DNA of 64,000 nucleotides from Cyclobacteriaceae bacterium (GCA_025808415.1 CP075525.1:2093501-2157500), one strand, 5' to 3'; shown: positions 18,049 to 27,327, counted from the first letter of the stretch. Notes: generated by a model not told the origin, from the sequence alone. Made by a program: numbers and translations.

Positions 18049-18104
18049 AAGCTTCAAGCTTTTAGCTACAGGTTGTAGCTTACGGCTTGAAGCTTTTATT
18101 TTTA
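18049..18104 (+). terminator. nested hairpin, probable terminator after accA, repeat-like
   Basis: An outer 11-base stem (AAGCTTCAAGC / GCTTGAAGCTT) encloses an inner seven-base stem (AGCTACA / TGTAGCT), and a T-rich run follows. The words AGCTTCAAGCT and AGCTACA are near-variants of each other, so the hairpin looks like a repeated short motif as well as a terminator. Confidence 0.75.
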
Positions 18105-18140
18105 TAAGATTTTTTAACATCATACTGATCGTGTAGAAAG

Positions 18141-18977
18141 ATGAACCTTCATGTAATCCATACCGGATATTTTAAACTTGATGGCGGAGCTATGTTCGGT
18201 GTAGTCCCGAAGTCCATCTGGCAAAAAACAAATCCACCCGATGCCAACAATATGTGTGCATGGGCCATGCGCTGTTTACTTATTGAAGATGGCGACCAGT
18301 TGATCTTAATCGATAATGGTATAGGAGATAAACAAAATGAAAAATTCTTTAGTCATTACTACCTGCATGGCGATGAGTCGCTGATGAAATCAATCCATCA
18401 GGCTGGGTTCTCTGCTAATGACATCACCGATATGTTCCATACCCACCTCCACTTCGATCATTGTGGAGGAGGTGTGGAACGGATAAATGATAAATTTAAA
18501 CTTACATTCCCCAAGGCACGCTATTGGTCAAATGCCGATCATTGGAAATGGGCTACCGAACCGAATGCACGCGAGAAGGCAAGTTTTCTTACAGAGAATA
18601 TTTTGCCCATCAAAGAAAGCGGTCAGTTGGAGTTTGTTGACCAACACAACGAATCACCTTTTTCTCAATTTGATATTTTCTTCGCCTCCGGCCATACGGA
18701 TAAAATGATGATCCCTATGATTCGTTATAAAGGAAAAACCATTTGCTATATGGCAGATCTGCTTCCTTCTGTTGGCCATTTACCATTACCTTATGTAATG
18801 GGTTATGATACACGACCGTTAATAACCCTTGAAGAAAAGAACAAATTTCTTCAGGAAGCAGCCGATTACGGTTATGTTTTATTTTTTGAACATGACCCGG
18901 TAAATGAATGCTGTACGGTTAGGCATACCGGTAAAGGAGTACGTGTTGATCAGGTATTTAAGCTTGCAGAATTATGA
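18141..18977 (+). CDS. MBL-fold metallo-hydrolase
   Basis: The 278-residue cytoplasmic protein has the metallo-beta-lactamase fold. Its zinc motif HTHLHFDHCGGG is near residue 101, further ligand His residues are in FASGHTDKMM near residue 193, and an Asp is in YMADLLPSVGH near residue 215. A C-terminal FEHDP ends the metal site. Enzymes of this subgroup hydrolyse esters, lactones or phosphodiesters; the substrate is unknown. Its stop overlaps the next start by four bases (ATGA), which puts it in a run with the patatin-like gene and hutU. Confidence 0.9.
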   Translation: MNLHVIHTGYFKLDGGAMFGVVPKSIWQKTNPPDANNMCAWAMRCLLIEDGDQLILIDNGIGDKQNEKFFSHYYLHGDESLMKSIHQAGFSANDITDMFHTHLHFDHCGGGVERINDKFKLTFPKARYWSNADHWKWATEPNAREKASFLTENILPIKESGQLEFVDQHNESPFSQFDIFFASGHTDKMMIPMIRYKGKTICYMADLLPSVGHLPLPYVMGYDTRPLITLEEKNKFLQEAADYGYVLFFEHDPVNECCTVRHTGKGVRVDQVFKLAEL

Positions 18978-19747
18978 AGATAGGGCTGGCATTATCGGGA
19001 GGAGGAGCAAGGGGAATGGCTCACTTGGGTGTGATCAAAGCCTTGGAAGAATTTGGTCTTCGGTTTTATGAGGTATCGGGTACCAGTGCCGGAGCTATTG
19101 CCGGAGCGTTTTATTGCTACGGTTATACGCCCGATGAAACGCTGAGCCTTATCAGTCAGATGGGTTTTCTAAACTCCGTGCGGCCTGCCTGGGCGTGGAC
19201 CGGTTTACTGAGCATGGACGGTTTTAAAGACATGATGCTTCGTTGCATGCCCGAAAATGATTTCGGCACGCTTAAAATTCCGCTTACCGTTGCCGCTACC
19301 GAAATACGCCTGGCTAAGATTGTCTACTTTAATGAAGGGGAGCTTATCCCGGCAGTGATTGCTTCATCCAGCATCCCAGCGTTGTTTAATCCGGTTCAGC
19401 AAAAGGATAATTTCTATGTGGATGGTGGCATTATGGATAATCTTCCCGTCAGGCCCCTTGTAGGCAAGTGCGACATGATTATTGGAAGCCATTGCAACCC
19501 GGTGCAACAACGGTTCGACCTGGGCAGCGTAAAAGATATAACCGAACGCAGTTTGCTCATTGCAATAAACGTTAATACGACCATTAGTAAAACACATTGT
19601 ACATACGTTATTGAACCACCCGATTTAGGCAAGTTCAATACGTTCGACCTCGCGAAGGGTAAAGAAATTTTTGATATTGGCTATAAGTATACAAAGGCCA
19701 ACTACAAAGCCATCGATTTTCAGATTAACGAAACACTTAAACATTGA
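18974..19747 (+). CDS. patatin-like phospholipase (RssA/NTE type)
   Basis: The 257-residue protein is a lipid acyl hydrolase of the patatin fold. It has the oxyanion Gly-rich loop LALSGGGARGMAHLG at residues 4-18, the nucleophile Ser in GTSAG near residue 40, and the catalytic Asp in the VDGGIMDN motif near residue 152. Length agrees with small RssA-type proteins. It would act on phospholipids or lysophospholipids in the cytoplasm or at the inner membrane. Its start overlaps the MBL gene by four bases, and its TGA shares one base with the ATG of hutU, so the three genes are translationally linked. Confidence 0.92.
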   Translation: MKIGLALSGGGARGMAHLGVIKALEEFGLRFYEVSGTSAGAIAGAFYCYGYTPDETLSLISQMGFLNSVRPAWAWTGLLSMDGFKDMMLRCMPENDFGTLKIPLTVAATEIRLAKIVYFNEGELIPAVIASSSIPALFNPVQQKDNFYVDGGIMDNLPVRPLVGKCDMIIGSHCNPVQQRFDLGSVKDITERSLLIAINVNTTISKTHCTYVIEPPDLGKFNTFDLAKGKEIFDIGYKYTKANYKAIDFQINETLKH

Positions 19748-21747
19748 TGCTGGATTTTAAAGCACAGATACTACAGGGCATTCCGGATAAGTTACCCCCT
19801 GTTCGGGACTATGACACTTCAGCAAATCACGCGCCCAAACGAAAGGACATTCTCACTCAGGAAGAAAAGAAGTTAGCGGTACGCAATGCCTTACGGTATT
19901 TTCATCCCAAGCATCATGAAGTTTTAGCCCGGGAGTTTTATCAGGAACTGATTCAATATGGACGAATCTATATGTACAGGTTTCGTCCGCATTATGAAAT
20001 GTATGCTCGTCCCTTAAGTGACTATCCGTTTCAATCACAACAGGCCGGAGCAATCATGCTTATGATCCAGAACAATCTTGATCCGGCTGTGGCACAACAT
20101 CCGCATGAGTTGATTACCTATGGTGGCAATGGGGCCGTGTTTCAAAACTGGGCACAATACTTATTAACCATGAGGTACCTCGCCACCATGACGGACGAGC
20201 AAACGCTCCATGTGTATTCCGGTCATCCCATGGGTTTGTTTCCATCTTCAAAAGATGCACCTCGGGTTGTTGTTACCACTGGTATGATGATACCCAATTA
20301 TTCGAAACAGGATGATTGGGAACGCTACAATGCTTTAGGCGTTACACAATACGGACAGATGACTGCAGGCTCATACATGTATATTGGTCCGCAAGGAATA
20401 GTGCACGGCACCACCATTGCAGTTTTGAATGCGGGAAGAATGATTGCCAAATCCGGTGAAAGCCTTGCAGGAAAACTGTTTGTTACATCGGGTTTGGGAG
20501 GTATGAGCGGAGCACAACCAAAAGCAGGAAACATTGCCGGTTGTATCACAGTGATTGCTGAGGTAAATGATAAGGCCACCGAAAAGCGCCATGCACAAGG
20601 TTGGGTTGATGAGGTGACTGAAAATCTTGATGAATTGGTCATCCGTGTGCGCAAAGCAAAGGAAAATGAAGAAGTAGTTTCCATTGCCTATCGGGGAAAC
20701 ATTGTAGACGTTTGGGAGAAGTTTGATGAGGAAAATATTTATATCGATTTAGGCTCCGATCAAACCTCCTTGCATAATCCCTGGGCGGGTGGATATTATC
20801 CGGTAGGACTGAGTTTCAATGAAGCCAATACGATGATGGCAGAAAATCCAGAGAAGTTTAAAGAGTGCGTTCAGCAATCCTTACGCAGACATGCCGATGC
20901 CATTAACAAGCATACGAAGAAAGGAACCTACTTCTTTGATTATGGGAATGCTTTTTTGCTTGAGGCTTCACGTGCCGGTGCAGATGTAATGGCTTCGGAT
21001 GGAATAAATTTCAGGTATCCATCCTATGTTCAGGACATTATGGGACCTATGTGTTTTGATTATGGTTTTGGTCCGTTCAGGTGGGTATGTACCTCGGGTA
21101 AGGATGCTGATCTTGACTACACCGATAAACTTGCAAAGGAGACCCTGGAAGAAATTTTAAAAACAGCTCCCCGTGAAATCCAACCGCAGTTAACCGATAA
21201 CTTAAATTGGATCAGCCAGGCCAAGCAAAATAAGTTAGTGGTAGGCTCTAAGGCGCGTATTCTTTATGCCGATGCTGCAGGAAGGATTAAGATAGCGGAA
21301 GTATTCAACAAAGCCGTTGCAGAAGGAAAGATCGGGCCGGTTGTTTTAGGTCGCGATCATCATGATGTTTCCGGAACCGACAGTCCGTTCCGCGAAACAT
21401 CCAACATTTATGATGGATCAAAATTTACAGCCGACATGTCCATCCACAACGTTATTGGTGATGCATTCAGGGGAGCCACCTGGGTGTCCATACACAACGG
21501 TGGGGGCGTAGGTTGGGGCGAGGTTATCAATGGCGGTTTTGGTTTGGTGTTGGATGGAAGTGAAGATGCAGCAAGGAAGCTGCGAAACATGCTGTACTTT
21601 GATGTTAATAACGGTATTGCCCGCAGGGCTTGGGCTGGTAATGAGCATGCATTAACGACTATTCAGCTTGAAAATCAGAGTTTTAGTGGCCTTCAAGCCA
21701 CTTTGCCCTACCCGGTTGATAAAAATCTTCTAAATCATATAGTTTAG
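19747..21747 (+). CDS. hutU: urocanate hydratase
   Basis: The 666-residue enzyme converts urocanate to imidazolone propionate, the second step of histidine degradation, with a tightly bound NAD+. Recognisable parts are the N-terminal YRFRPHYEMYARPLSDYP, ITYGGNGAVFQNWAQY near residue 125, VYSGHPMGLFPS, the NAD loop SGLGGMSGAQPKAG near residue 253, and the C-terminal VGRDHHD-like LGRDHHDVSGTDSPFRETSN and SIHNGGGVGWGEVINGGFG. It is longer than the roughly 555 residues of the E. coli-type enzyme, as is usual for the Bacteroidota form. ATG 19747 is used; the TTG three bases earlier overlaps the patatin stop. No other hut gene lies in the window. Confidence 0.95.
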   Translation: MLDFKAQILQGIPDKLPPVRDYDTSANHAPKRKDILTQEEKKLAVRNALRYFHPKHHEVLAREFYQELIQYGRIYMYRFRPHYEMYARPLSDYPFQSQQAGAIMLMIQNNLDPAVAQHPHELITYGGNGAVFQNWAQYLLTMRYLATMTDEQTLHVYSGHPMGLFPSSKDAPRVVVTTGMMIPNYSKQDDWERYNALGVTQYGQMTAGSYMYIGPQGIVHGTTIAVLNAGRMIAKSGESLAGKLFVTSGLGGMSGAQPKAGNIAGCITVIAEVNDKATEKRHAQGWVDEVTENLDELVIRVRKAKENEEVVSIAYRGNIVDVWEKFDEENIYIDLGSDQTSLHNPWAGGYYPVGLSFNEANTMMAENPEKFKECVQQSLRRHADAINKHTKKGTYFFDYGNAFLLEASRAGADVMASDGINFRYPSYVQDIMGPMCFDYGFGPFRWVCTSGKDADLDYTDKLAKETLEEILKTAPREIQPQLTDNLNWISQAKQNKLVVGSKARILYADAAGRIKIAEVFNKAVAEGKIGPVVLGRDHHDVSGTDSPFRETSNIYDGSKFTADMSIHNVIGDAFRGATWVSIHNGGGVGWGEVINGGFGLVLDGSEDAARKLRNMLYFDVNNGIARRAWAGNEHALTTIQLENQSFSGLQATLPYPVDKNLLNHIV

Positions 21748-21802
21748 TGGAGAATTGGTATAAATGTTGTCTAAAAAGAAAAGTCTTAAACCCTTAATTC
21801 AT

Positions 21803-22381
21803 ATGAAAAAAGTAAATTTAGTAGTAGCATTTATGGTATTGTTTTCTGCCACTGCGTTTTCACAAGCCCAGTTTGCCCTGGGTGTAAAAGGCGGCTTGAA
21901 CTTTGCAAAGTTTGATGTTAACGATTTTGGTGGGAGTGTAAAGAACAAAACCGGTTTTCATGGTGGTGCTTTTGCGTTGATCAAACTTTCAAAGATTGGT
22001 ATTCAACCCGAATTGATTTTCTCTCAACAGGGGTCAAAGTTTCGCTTCAATGCCGATGAGGGAGAAGGTAATTTTGATTACATCAACATACCGGTAATGT
22101 TGAAATTGTACACCATTGCAGGTATCAACTTACAGGTTGGTCCTCAGTTCGGATTCTTGAGCAAAGCAGAAATTGATGGCAACAATGTAAAGGACAGCTT
22201 TAAAGGTTCTGACCTTAGTCTGGGCATCGGTGCCGGTTGGGATTTGCCATTTGGTTTGACCATTGATGCACGCTACAATTTGGGGCTTTCAAAAATTGAA
22301 GATGATCCTTCTTTTGATGCGGTAAAAAACCAAGTGCTACAGGTATCCCTGGGTTACAAACTCATAAAGTTAGGCAAGTAG
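21803..22381 (+). CDS. outer-membrane beta-barrel protein (OMP_b-brl family), copy 1
   Basis: The 192-residue protein begins with MKKVNLVVAFMVLFSATAF, a signal peptide cut after FSQA. The mature part consists of alternating hydrophobic beta strands typical of the eight-strand PF13568 barrels (FALGVKGGLNFAKF, YINIPVMLKLY, LNLQVGPQFGFLSKAEI-like strands and a C-terminal VSLGYKL). It follows hutU after 55 bases. The ATG at 21803 directly starts the signal peptide; a longer reading from 21764 is unlikely. It is a paralogue of the next gene. Confidence 0.9.
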   Translation: MKKVNLVVAFMVLFSATAFSQAQFALGVKGGLNFAKFDVNDFGGSVKNKTGFHGGAFALIKLSKIGIQPELIFSQQGSKFRFNADEGEGNFDYINIPVMLKLYTIAGINLQVGPQFGFLSKAEIDGNNVKDSFKGSDLSLGIGAGWDLPFGLTIDARYNLGLSKIEDDPSFDAVKNQVLQVSLGYKLIKLGK

Positions 22382-22438
22382 GAATTTGGTGATTAAAGTT
22401 TTTATTTACATCTTTAGTAATAACAAAACTTAAAAATC

Positions 22439-23026
22439 ATGAAAAAAATAATTGCAGTTGCCAGTCTTGTTTGTATAACTTTTCTCAGTTATTCGCAAAT
22501 TGAGGGTGGGGTTAAGTTTGGTGTTAATATTGCTAACCAAAAGATTGATGTTGAAGGTTTCAATTTTTCACCTGATTCAAAGCTCGCCTTTCATGTTGGA
22601 GGATATTTGAATTTGCCTTTTGGTGGCTCCTTCTCTGTTCAGCCTGAGCTATTGTTTAATAGCGTTGGTTTTAAGGTGGAAAGTGGTGGAGATACTTACA
22701 AGGAAACCTGGAACTATGTTGCAGTTCCAGTTATGTTGCGGTACAATATTAACGACATGATTAATCTTCATGTTGGTCCACAGTTTAGTTTTTTAATGAA
22801 TGCTAAAGGTGAGTTCGATGGTAATTCTGAGGACATTGAGGATACTCAATCATTAGAAGTTGCTGCTGGATTTGGTTTAGGGATTAACTTGCCGATGGGT
22901 TTAAACCTTTCGGCTCGCTACGTACTAGGCCTCTCAAATGTATATGATTTGGATAATAATGATGGAAAAATCACGAATAATGTTTTCCAGATATCAGCAG
23001 GTTACAGATTGTTTGGTAAAAAATAA
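22439..23026 (+). CDS. outer-membrane beta-barrel protein (OMP_b-brl family), copy 2
   Basis: The 195-residue protein has a signal peptide (MKKIIAVASLVCITFLSYS) and the same strand pattern as the preceding gene: GGVKFGVNIANQKI, QPELLFNSVGFKVE, YVAVPVMLRYNIND, HVGPQFSFLMNAKG and the C-terminal ISAGYRLFGKK. The two are clearly paralogues, about one third identical by eye, produced by local duplication. Function of these small barrels is generally unknown; some bind ligands or are stress-induced. A possible promoter (TTTG at 22385 and ACATCTTTA about 20 bases on) precedes it. Confidence 0.9.
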   Translation: MKKIIAVASLVCITFLSYSQIEGGVKFGVNIANQKIDVEGFNFSPDSKLAFHVGGYLNLPFGGSFSVQPELLFNSVGFKVESGGDTYKETWNYVAVPVMLRYNINDMINLHVGPQFSFLMNAKGEFDGNSEDIEDTQSLEVAAGFGLGINLPMGLNLSARYVLGLSNVYDLDNNDGKITNNVFQISAGYRLFGKK

Positions 23027-23053
23027 AGTGAGAGCCTGCTGCTTAAAATTTTT

Positions 23054-23081
23054 AGAAGAGCTGACTTAGTTCGGCTCTTCT
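23054..23081 (+). terminator. terminator after the barrel pair
   Basis: AGAAGAGC / GCTCTTCT, extended inward by TGA / TTCG pairs with one G-T pair, forms a strong stem followed by a T-rich tract. It touches the stop codon of the convergent tyrS. Confidence 0.7.
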
Positions 23082-24363
23082 AGTTTATTTCAATCAAATA
23101 ATAATTCTTCTTCCCTTTCTGCGCCAGTATATACCTGTTGTGCAACAAAGATTGCTCTACTTCCTGATTAAAGTCGGTAATCTTTTGCTTGTTCAAACTA
23201 ACCCCGCCACCCTGTATCATCTTTCGCGCTTCGCCTTTGGAAGCAAAAATCTGGTTGCCTGTAAGCTCAGAAAGCAAGTCGACAATACCCGGCTTTTTTT
23301 CCCAAACGGATCGGTTGATTGTTGCCTTGGGTACGCCTTCCATTATAGCCAATAAGGTTTCTTCATCCAGGCTTTCAAGGTCTTCAGTAGTTGAATTTCC
23401 AAACAAAATACCGGATGCTTTTACAGCCTGTTCATAGGCTGCTGCGGTGTGGACACGAACGGTTATATCTTTGGCCAGGGCTTGTTGCAGTGCCCGCAAA
23501 TGTGGTGCGGAGGCATGTTGTTGTACCAACCCTTCAATTTCCGCTTTTGATTTTAGGGTAAATATTTTGATGTAATTGGCCGCGTCTTCATCGGATGTGT
23601 TGAGCCAAAACTGATAGAACGCATAAGGCGTTGTTTTTTTTGGATCAAGCCAAACGTTTCCGCCTTCTGTTTTTCCGAATTTGGTTCCGTCTGCTTTTTT
23701 AATGAGGGGAGTGGTTAAGGCATAAGCTTCTCCATTGGCTTTTCTCCTGATCAGTTCGGTACCGGTGACAATGTTACCCCACTGATCGGAACCGCCCATC
23801 TGTAATTTGCAATTTTTATGGGTGTACAGGTAGTAGAAGTCGTAGCCTTGTACTAACTGATAGCTGAATTCTGTGAACGATAAGCCCGATTCTAAACGGT
23901 TTTTTACCGAGTCTTTGGCCATCATGTAATTTACCGTGATGTGTTTGCCAACATCGCGGATAAAATCAAGAAACCGAAAATCTTTAAACCAATCGTAGTT
24001 GTTAACCATTTCAGCGCCTGATGTTCCCGCACTAAAGTCGAGGAATTTTTCAAGTTGTTTCTTTACACAGGTAACATTGTGGTGAAGTACCTCCTCAGAA
24101 AGCAGGTTTCGTTCAGCCGATTTACCGGATGGATCACCCACCATACCGGTTGCCCCGCCTACAAGGGCAAAGGGTTTATGCCCGCTTTGCTGGAAATGAA
24201 CGAGTGTCATGATTTGCGCCAGGTGCCCGATATGCAGGGAGTCTGCCGTTGGATCAAAGCCAATGTAACCACCGGTTGGTTCTTTCAGGAGTTGCTCTTC
24301 GGTGCCCGGCATAATGTCGTGCAACATGCTCCGCCATCGTAATTCTTCTACAAAATTGTTCAT
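23080..24363 (-). CDS. tyrS: tyrosine--tRNA ligase
   Basis: The 427-residue class I synthetase attaches tyrosine to tRNA-Tyr. The ATP-binding HIGH motif is in [13 protein letters not shown] near residue 43. The tyrosine site is in [15 protein letters not shown] and [18 protein letters not shown] segments, and [18 protein letters not shown] lies near residue 194. The KMSKS loop is present as TKFGKTEGG near residue 233. A C-terminal S4-type RNA-binding domain (about 355-427) ends the protein. The length and order are normal for bacterial TyrRS. Confidence 0.97.
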   Translation of the reverse strand: MNNFVEELRWRSMLHDIMPGTEEQLLKEPTGGYIGFDPTADSLHIGHLAQIMTLVHFQQSGHKPFALVGGATGMVGDPSGKSAERNLLSEEVLHHNVTCVKKQLEKFLDFSAGTSGAEMVNNYDWFKDFRFLDFIRDVGKHITVNYMMAKDSVKNRLESGLSFTEFSYQLVQGYDFYYLYTHKNCKLQMGGSDQWGNIVTGTELIRRKANGEAYALTTPLIKKADGTKFGKTEGGNVWLDPKKTTPYAFYQFWLNTSDEDAANYIKIFTLKSKAEIEGLVQQHASAPHLRALQQALAKDITVRVHTAAAYEQAVKASGILFGNSTTEDLESLDEETLLAIMEGVPKATINRSVWEKKPGIVDLLSELTGNQIFASKGEARKMIQGGGVSLNKQKITDFNQEVEQSLLHNRYILAQKGKKNYYLIEIN

Positions 24364-24415
24364 GAAAGCCTTTGCTTTGGCTGCAAATATAACAGAGAGA
24401 AGTAAAGTAGGTATT

Positions 24416-25036
24416 TTAATTTAAGCGATCCGTGTCGATAGGTATGCCTTTATCGACAGACACTACTTCCGTAAAGGAACCGGTATTTAAATCAAAATAC
24501 CAGCCGTATAATTTAGGGTAAGCACTTAACCGCCAGGCCTTTTTTATGATTTCAAGGTTGCTAAGATTTTTAACCTGCTGCGCAATGTTAAGTTCGGCTA
24601 GTCGCCTTTCTTTTTGTTCGTAAGCAAGTAGGTCCAATGTTTCCCGATGTTGTCCGTACAGTGTTCGAAGGTCTGCAAGCCACTCGCGAATAAAGGGTTT
24701 TTCTGTTCCCTTTATAACTTCACGAAGGCTACTGCAATGGCTGTAACCGCAAAGTATAATGACTTTTACACGGGCATTTTCCACCGCATCTTCAAGTAAT
24801 GCCATCAGGCTCAAGTCGTCTTCTTTAACCAGGTTGCCCATGTTACGATAAACCAATACCTGGCCAGGTTCAGTGTTGGTAATTTCGCGGACGGGTATCA
24901 GACTATCGGAAGAACCAATCCACAAAATCTCCGGAACATGCATGGATGAAAGCCGCTCAAAATAACCCTTGTCAAGGGCGAGTTTTTCCAACACCCAGGC
25001 CTTGCTTTCCAATAATAGTCGTTCGCGTACGGTCAT
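24416..25036 (-). CDS. degenerate beta-carbonic-anhydrase-like protein lacking zinc ligands, coupled to SulP
   Basis: The 206-residue protein has the length and sequence pattern of a beta-carbonic anhydrase and aligns without gaps over the first 100 residues with the intact enzyme encoded at 26677-27327. The metal site is nevertheless lost. The zinc Cys42 and the buried Arg46 of WIGCSDSR are replaced in WIGSSDSL by Ser and Leu, while Asp44 is kept. The zinc His98 of CGHYGC is Tyr in CGYSHC, with only Cys101 kept. Hence it should not hold zinc in the usual way. Its ATG overlaps the stop of the SulP gene by four bases (25033-25036), so translation is probably coupled. I infer a non-catalytic partner or regulator of the transporter; a different ligand set (His100, Cys101) cannot be excluded. 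Confidence 0.85.
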   Translation of the reverse strand: MTVRERLLLESKAWVLEKLALDKGYFERLSSMHVPEILWIGSSDSLIPVREITNTEPGQVLVYRNMGNLVKEDDLSLMALLEDAVENARVKVIILCGYSHCSSLREVIKGTEKPFIREWLADLRTLYGQHRETLDLLAYEQKERRLAELNIAQQVKNLSNLEIIKKAWRLSAYPKLYGWYFDLNTGSFTEVVSVDKGIPIDTDRLN

Positions 25037-26583
25037 GCTTTAAAAAATGGATTTGCCGCAGTTACAGATTGGTTCAACTCTACCGAAATGTTCCGGCTTA
25101 GGGCCGATTGTTGGAATTCCTGTATGGTTTCCAGTATATCATGATCGATAAAGGTTGAACGCACGCCATCAATAATCACATGACTGTTGTTAGGGATTTC
25201 GCGCAAGGTGTTTCGAAGTAGCGCCTTGTTTAAAAACGAAACGTCTTTCGTAAGCCGTACGAGGTAACGGTTGCCTTCACGAACACAGAATAAAGCTTTG
25301 TGAAAGTTCGTTCGCAACACAAAAATAAGCCCAATGGTCAATCCAATAAAAATACCTTGCAACAAGTTGGTAAGCAAAATGGCCACAATGGTTATCGCAA
25401 ATGGTATAAATTGTCCCCAACCCTTTTTGAACATGGTAACAATCAGCGATGGCTTTGTTAGTTTGTAACCGGTCATCAATAAGATGGCTGCCAGGCAAGC
25501 CAGTGGTATTTTGTTCAGTTGCCCTGGTATTGCAATCACCGTCATCAGTAGCAGCAGCCCATGAACCATGGCAGAGGTTTTTGTTTTCCCTCCTGAATTT
25601 ACATTGGCCGAGCTTCTTACAATTACCGATGTAATGGGTAACCCGCCCATAAGCCCGCTAAGCATATTGCCAACACCTTGTGCTTTTAACTCGTGGTTCA
25701 AGGGGGTCAGGCGTTTATAGGGGTCAAGTTTATCAATGGCATCAATGCTTAATAACGTTTCCAGGCTTGCGACAACGGCAATAGTAACAGCCGCTACCCA
25801 CACGTTTTGATTGAATAAGGCACTGAAATCCGGATACGTGAATTGATTAAAAAATGAAGCCAGATTTTCGGATACAGGTAATGAAACCAGGTGCCCCGAG
25901 GTTACATGAAAGCCAGGAATGGCTACGTTGAATAATTCATTTAACGCAACACCTAAGAATACAACCAACAGTGGGGCGGGTATTACTTTGGCAAACCGGG
26001 TATTGCGTATAAACGGCTTTTCCCATAGTATGAGAATACCAATCGATAGCAGGCAGATTATTGCAGCACCCGGTTGGATGACATTTAACGAATATATGAG
26101 TTCTGAAAATGTATTCCTTCCATCTTGTTGCAAAAAATCTTCATCGCCAATATAATCGGCATCATAGCCTACTGCATGCGGAATTTGTTTGAGGATAAGG
26201 ATGAGCCCGATGGCGGCCAACATACCTTTGATTACAGACGAGGGAAAATAATTTCCGATAGTGCCTGCCCGTAAATAACCTAATACCACTTGCAGCACAC
26301 CGGCCAGTACTACTGCAACCAGAAAAAATTTATAATCTCCAAGCTGGTGGATGGATGCCAATACGATGGTGGTTAACCCTGCAGCCGGCCCACTAATGCT
26401 CAAGGCCGATTTGCTGTAAAAGCCAACGGCTATCCCTCCCACGAAACCTGCAATAATACCTGAAAATAGTGGAGCTCCCGAAGCCAGCGCAATGCCAAGG
26501 CAAAGCGGCAACGCCACTAAAAATACGACTATTGAAGCCGGTATGTCACTCCTGAAATTATTCAGTGGATGTAAAGGGCCCAT
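25033..26583 (-). CDS. SulP family inorganic anion transporter (probable bicarbonate or sulfate transport)
   Basis: The 516-residue protein has about 12 to 14 hydrophobic segments and the SulP signature at the N-terminus: DIPASIVVFLVALPLCLGIALASGAP, then KSALSISGPAAGLTTIV, and PITSVIVRSSANVNSGGKTK further on. A short STAS-like domain occupies about residues 440-515 (VSFLNKALLRNTL, HVIIDGVRSTFIDHDILETI). SulP proteins exchange or import sulfate, bicarbonate or other anions. Because one true and one degenerate carbonic anhydrase flank the gene on the same strand, bicarbonate is the most likely substrate, but this rests on context. Its end overlaps the degenerate anhydrase gene by four bases. 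Confidence 0.92.
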   Translation of the reverse strand: MGPLHPLNNFRSDIPASIVVFLVALPLCLGIALASGAPLFSGIIAGFVGGIAVGFYSKSALSISGPAAGLTTIVLASIHQLGDYKFFLVAVVLAGVLQVVLGYLRAGTIGNYFPSSVIKGMLAAIGLILILKQIPHAVGYDADYIGDEDFLQQDGRNTFSELIYSLNVIQPGAAIICLLSIGILILWEKPFIRNTRFAKVIPAPLLVVFLGVALNELFNVAIPGFHVTSGHLVSLPVSENLASFFNQFTYPDFSALFNQNVWVAAVTIAVVASLETLLSIDAIDKLDPYKRLTPLNHELKAQGVGNMLSGLMGGLPITSVIVRSSANVNSGGKTKTSAMVHGLLLLMTVIAIPGQLNKIPLACLAAILLMTGYKLTKPSLIVTMFKKGWGQFIPFAITIVAILLTNLLQGIFIGLTIGLIFVLRTNFHKALFCVREGNRYLVRLTKDVSFLNKALLRNTLREIPNNSHVIIDGVRSTFIDHDILETIQEFQQSALSRNISVELNQSVTAANPFFKA

Positions 26584-26611
26584 TGGTAAATTCTATGTAC
26601 AATGTTATGAA

Positions 26612-26657
26612 AAAGGGACTATAACCACAGCACATTAGCTGAAGCTACAGTCCCTTT
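26612..26657 (-). terminator. hairpin between carbonic anhydrase and SulP genes (terminator or attenuator)
   Basis: Read on the minus strand, a nine-base stem AAAGGGACT / AGTCCCTTT with a 28-base loop is followed by TT and then a C. It could end transcription of the anhydrase gene or limit read-through to the SulP pair. Confidence 0.6.
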
Positions 26658-26676
26658 GGTTGGACCAAATTTCAGG

Positions 26677-27327
26677 TTATGTCAGTTCAACTCTCTTCGC
26701 ATTGATTTGATAAATAGAAGATAACTGTGAAGATTTATCCAGGCTTACACCCAGGTCTTTAATAATTCCAGTATGCAGGCTGTACACCCATCCATGTACG
26801 ATAGGAAGGTTTCGTTCACGCCAGGCATTTTGGATAATGGATGTTTTGGACAAATCAAAAACCTGCTCCATTACGTTTAACTCCACTAATCGGTCAAACC
26901 GTGCCTGATCATTTTCAATAGCATCAAGCTCTTTTGCGTGAATCCGGTAAACATCTTTTATATTTCGAAGCCAGTTATCGATTAAACCAAATTGCTGGCT
27001 GCCCATGGCCGCCAGTACACCACCACAACCGTAATGCCCGCAAACAATTACATGCCTTACTTTCAACACATTTACGGCATAGTCGAGTACGCTTAACATA
27101 TTCATATCCGTATGCACTACCATATTGGCAATGTTGCGGTGTACGAAAATTTCTCCGGGTTTGGTACGGGTAATTTCATTGGCTGGAACGCGACTGTCTG
27201 AACAACCTATCCACAACACCTGGGGCGATTGGCCCTTCGCCAAGTCGTTAAAGAAGTTTGGATCTTCCCCCAATCTTTCCTCAACCCATTTTTTGTTTCC
27301 TTCTAACAGCGATCTGTAAACATCCAT
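26677..27327 (-). CDS. can: beta-carbonic anhydrase
   Basis: The 216-residue enzyme interconverts CO2 and bicarbonate. All beta-class active-site residues are present: Cys42, Asp44 and Arg46 in WIGCSDSR, and His98 and Cys101 in VCGHYGCGG. ATG 27327 (MDVYRSLLEG) is chosen; an upstream in-frame ATG at 27375 would add 16 residues unlike the family start. It is separated by 93 bases and a hairpin from the SulP gene on the same strand and is divergent from the NTP pyrophosphohydrolase gene. It probably supplies bicarbonate for carboxylases or works with the SulP transporter. Confidence 0.95.
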   Translation of the reverse strand: MDVYRSLLEGNKKWVEERLGEDPNFFNDLAKGQSPQVLWIGCSDSRVPANEITRTKPGEIFVHRNIANMVVHTDMNMLSVLDYAVNVLKVRHVIVCGHYGCGGVLAAMGSQQFGLIDNWLRNIKDVYRIHAKELDAIENDQARFDRLVELNVMEQVFDLSKTSIIQNAWRERNLPIVHGWVYSLHTGIIKDLGVSLDKSSQLSSIYQINAKRVELT

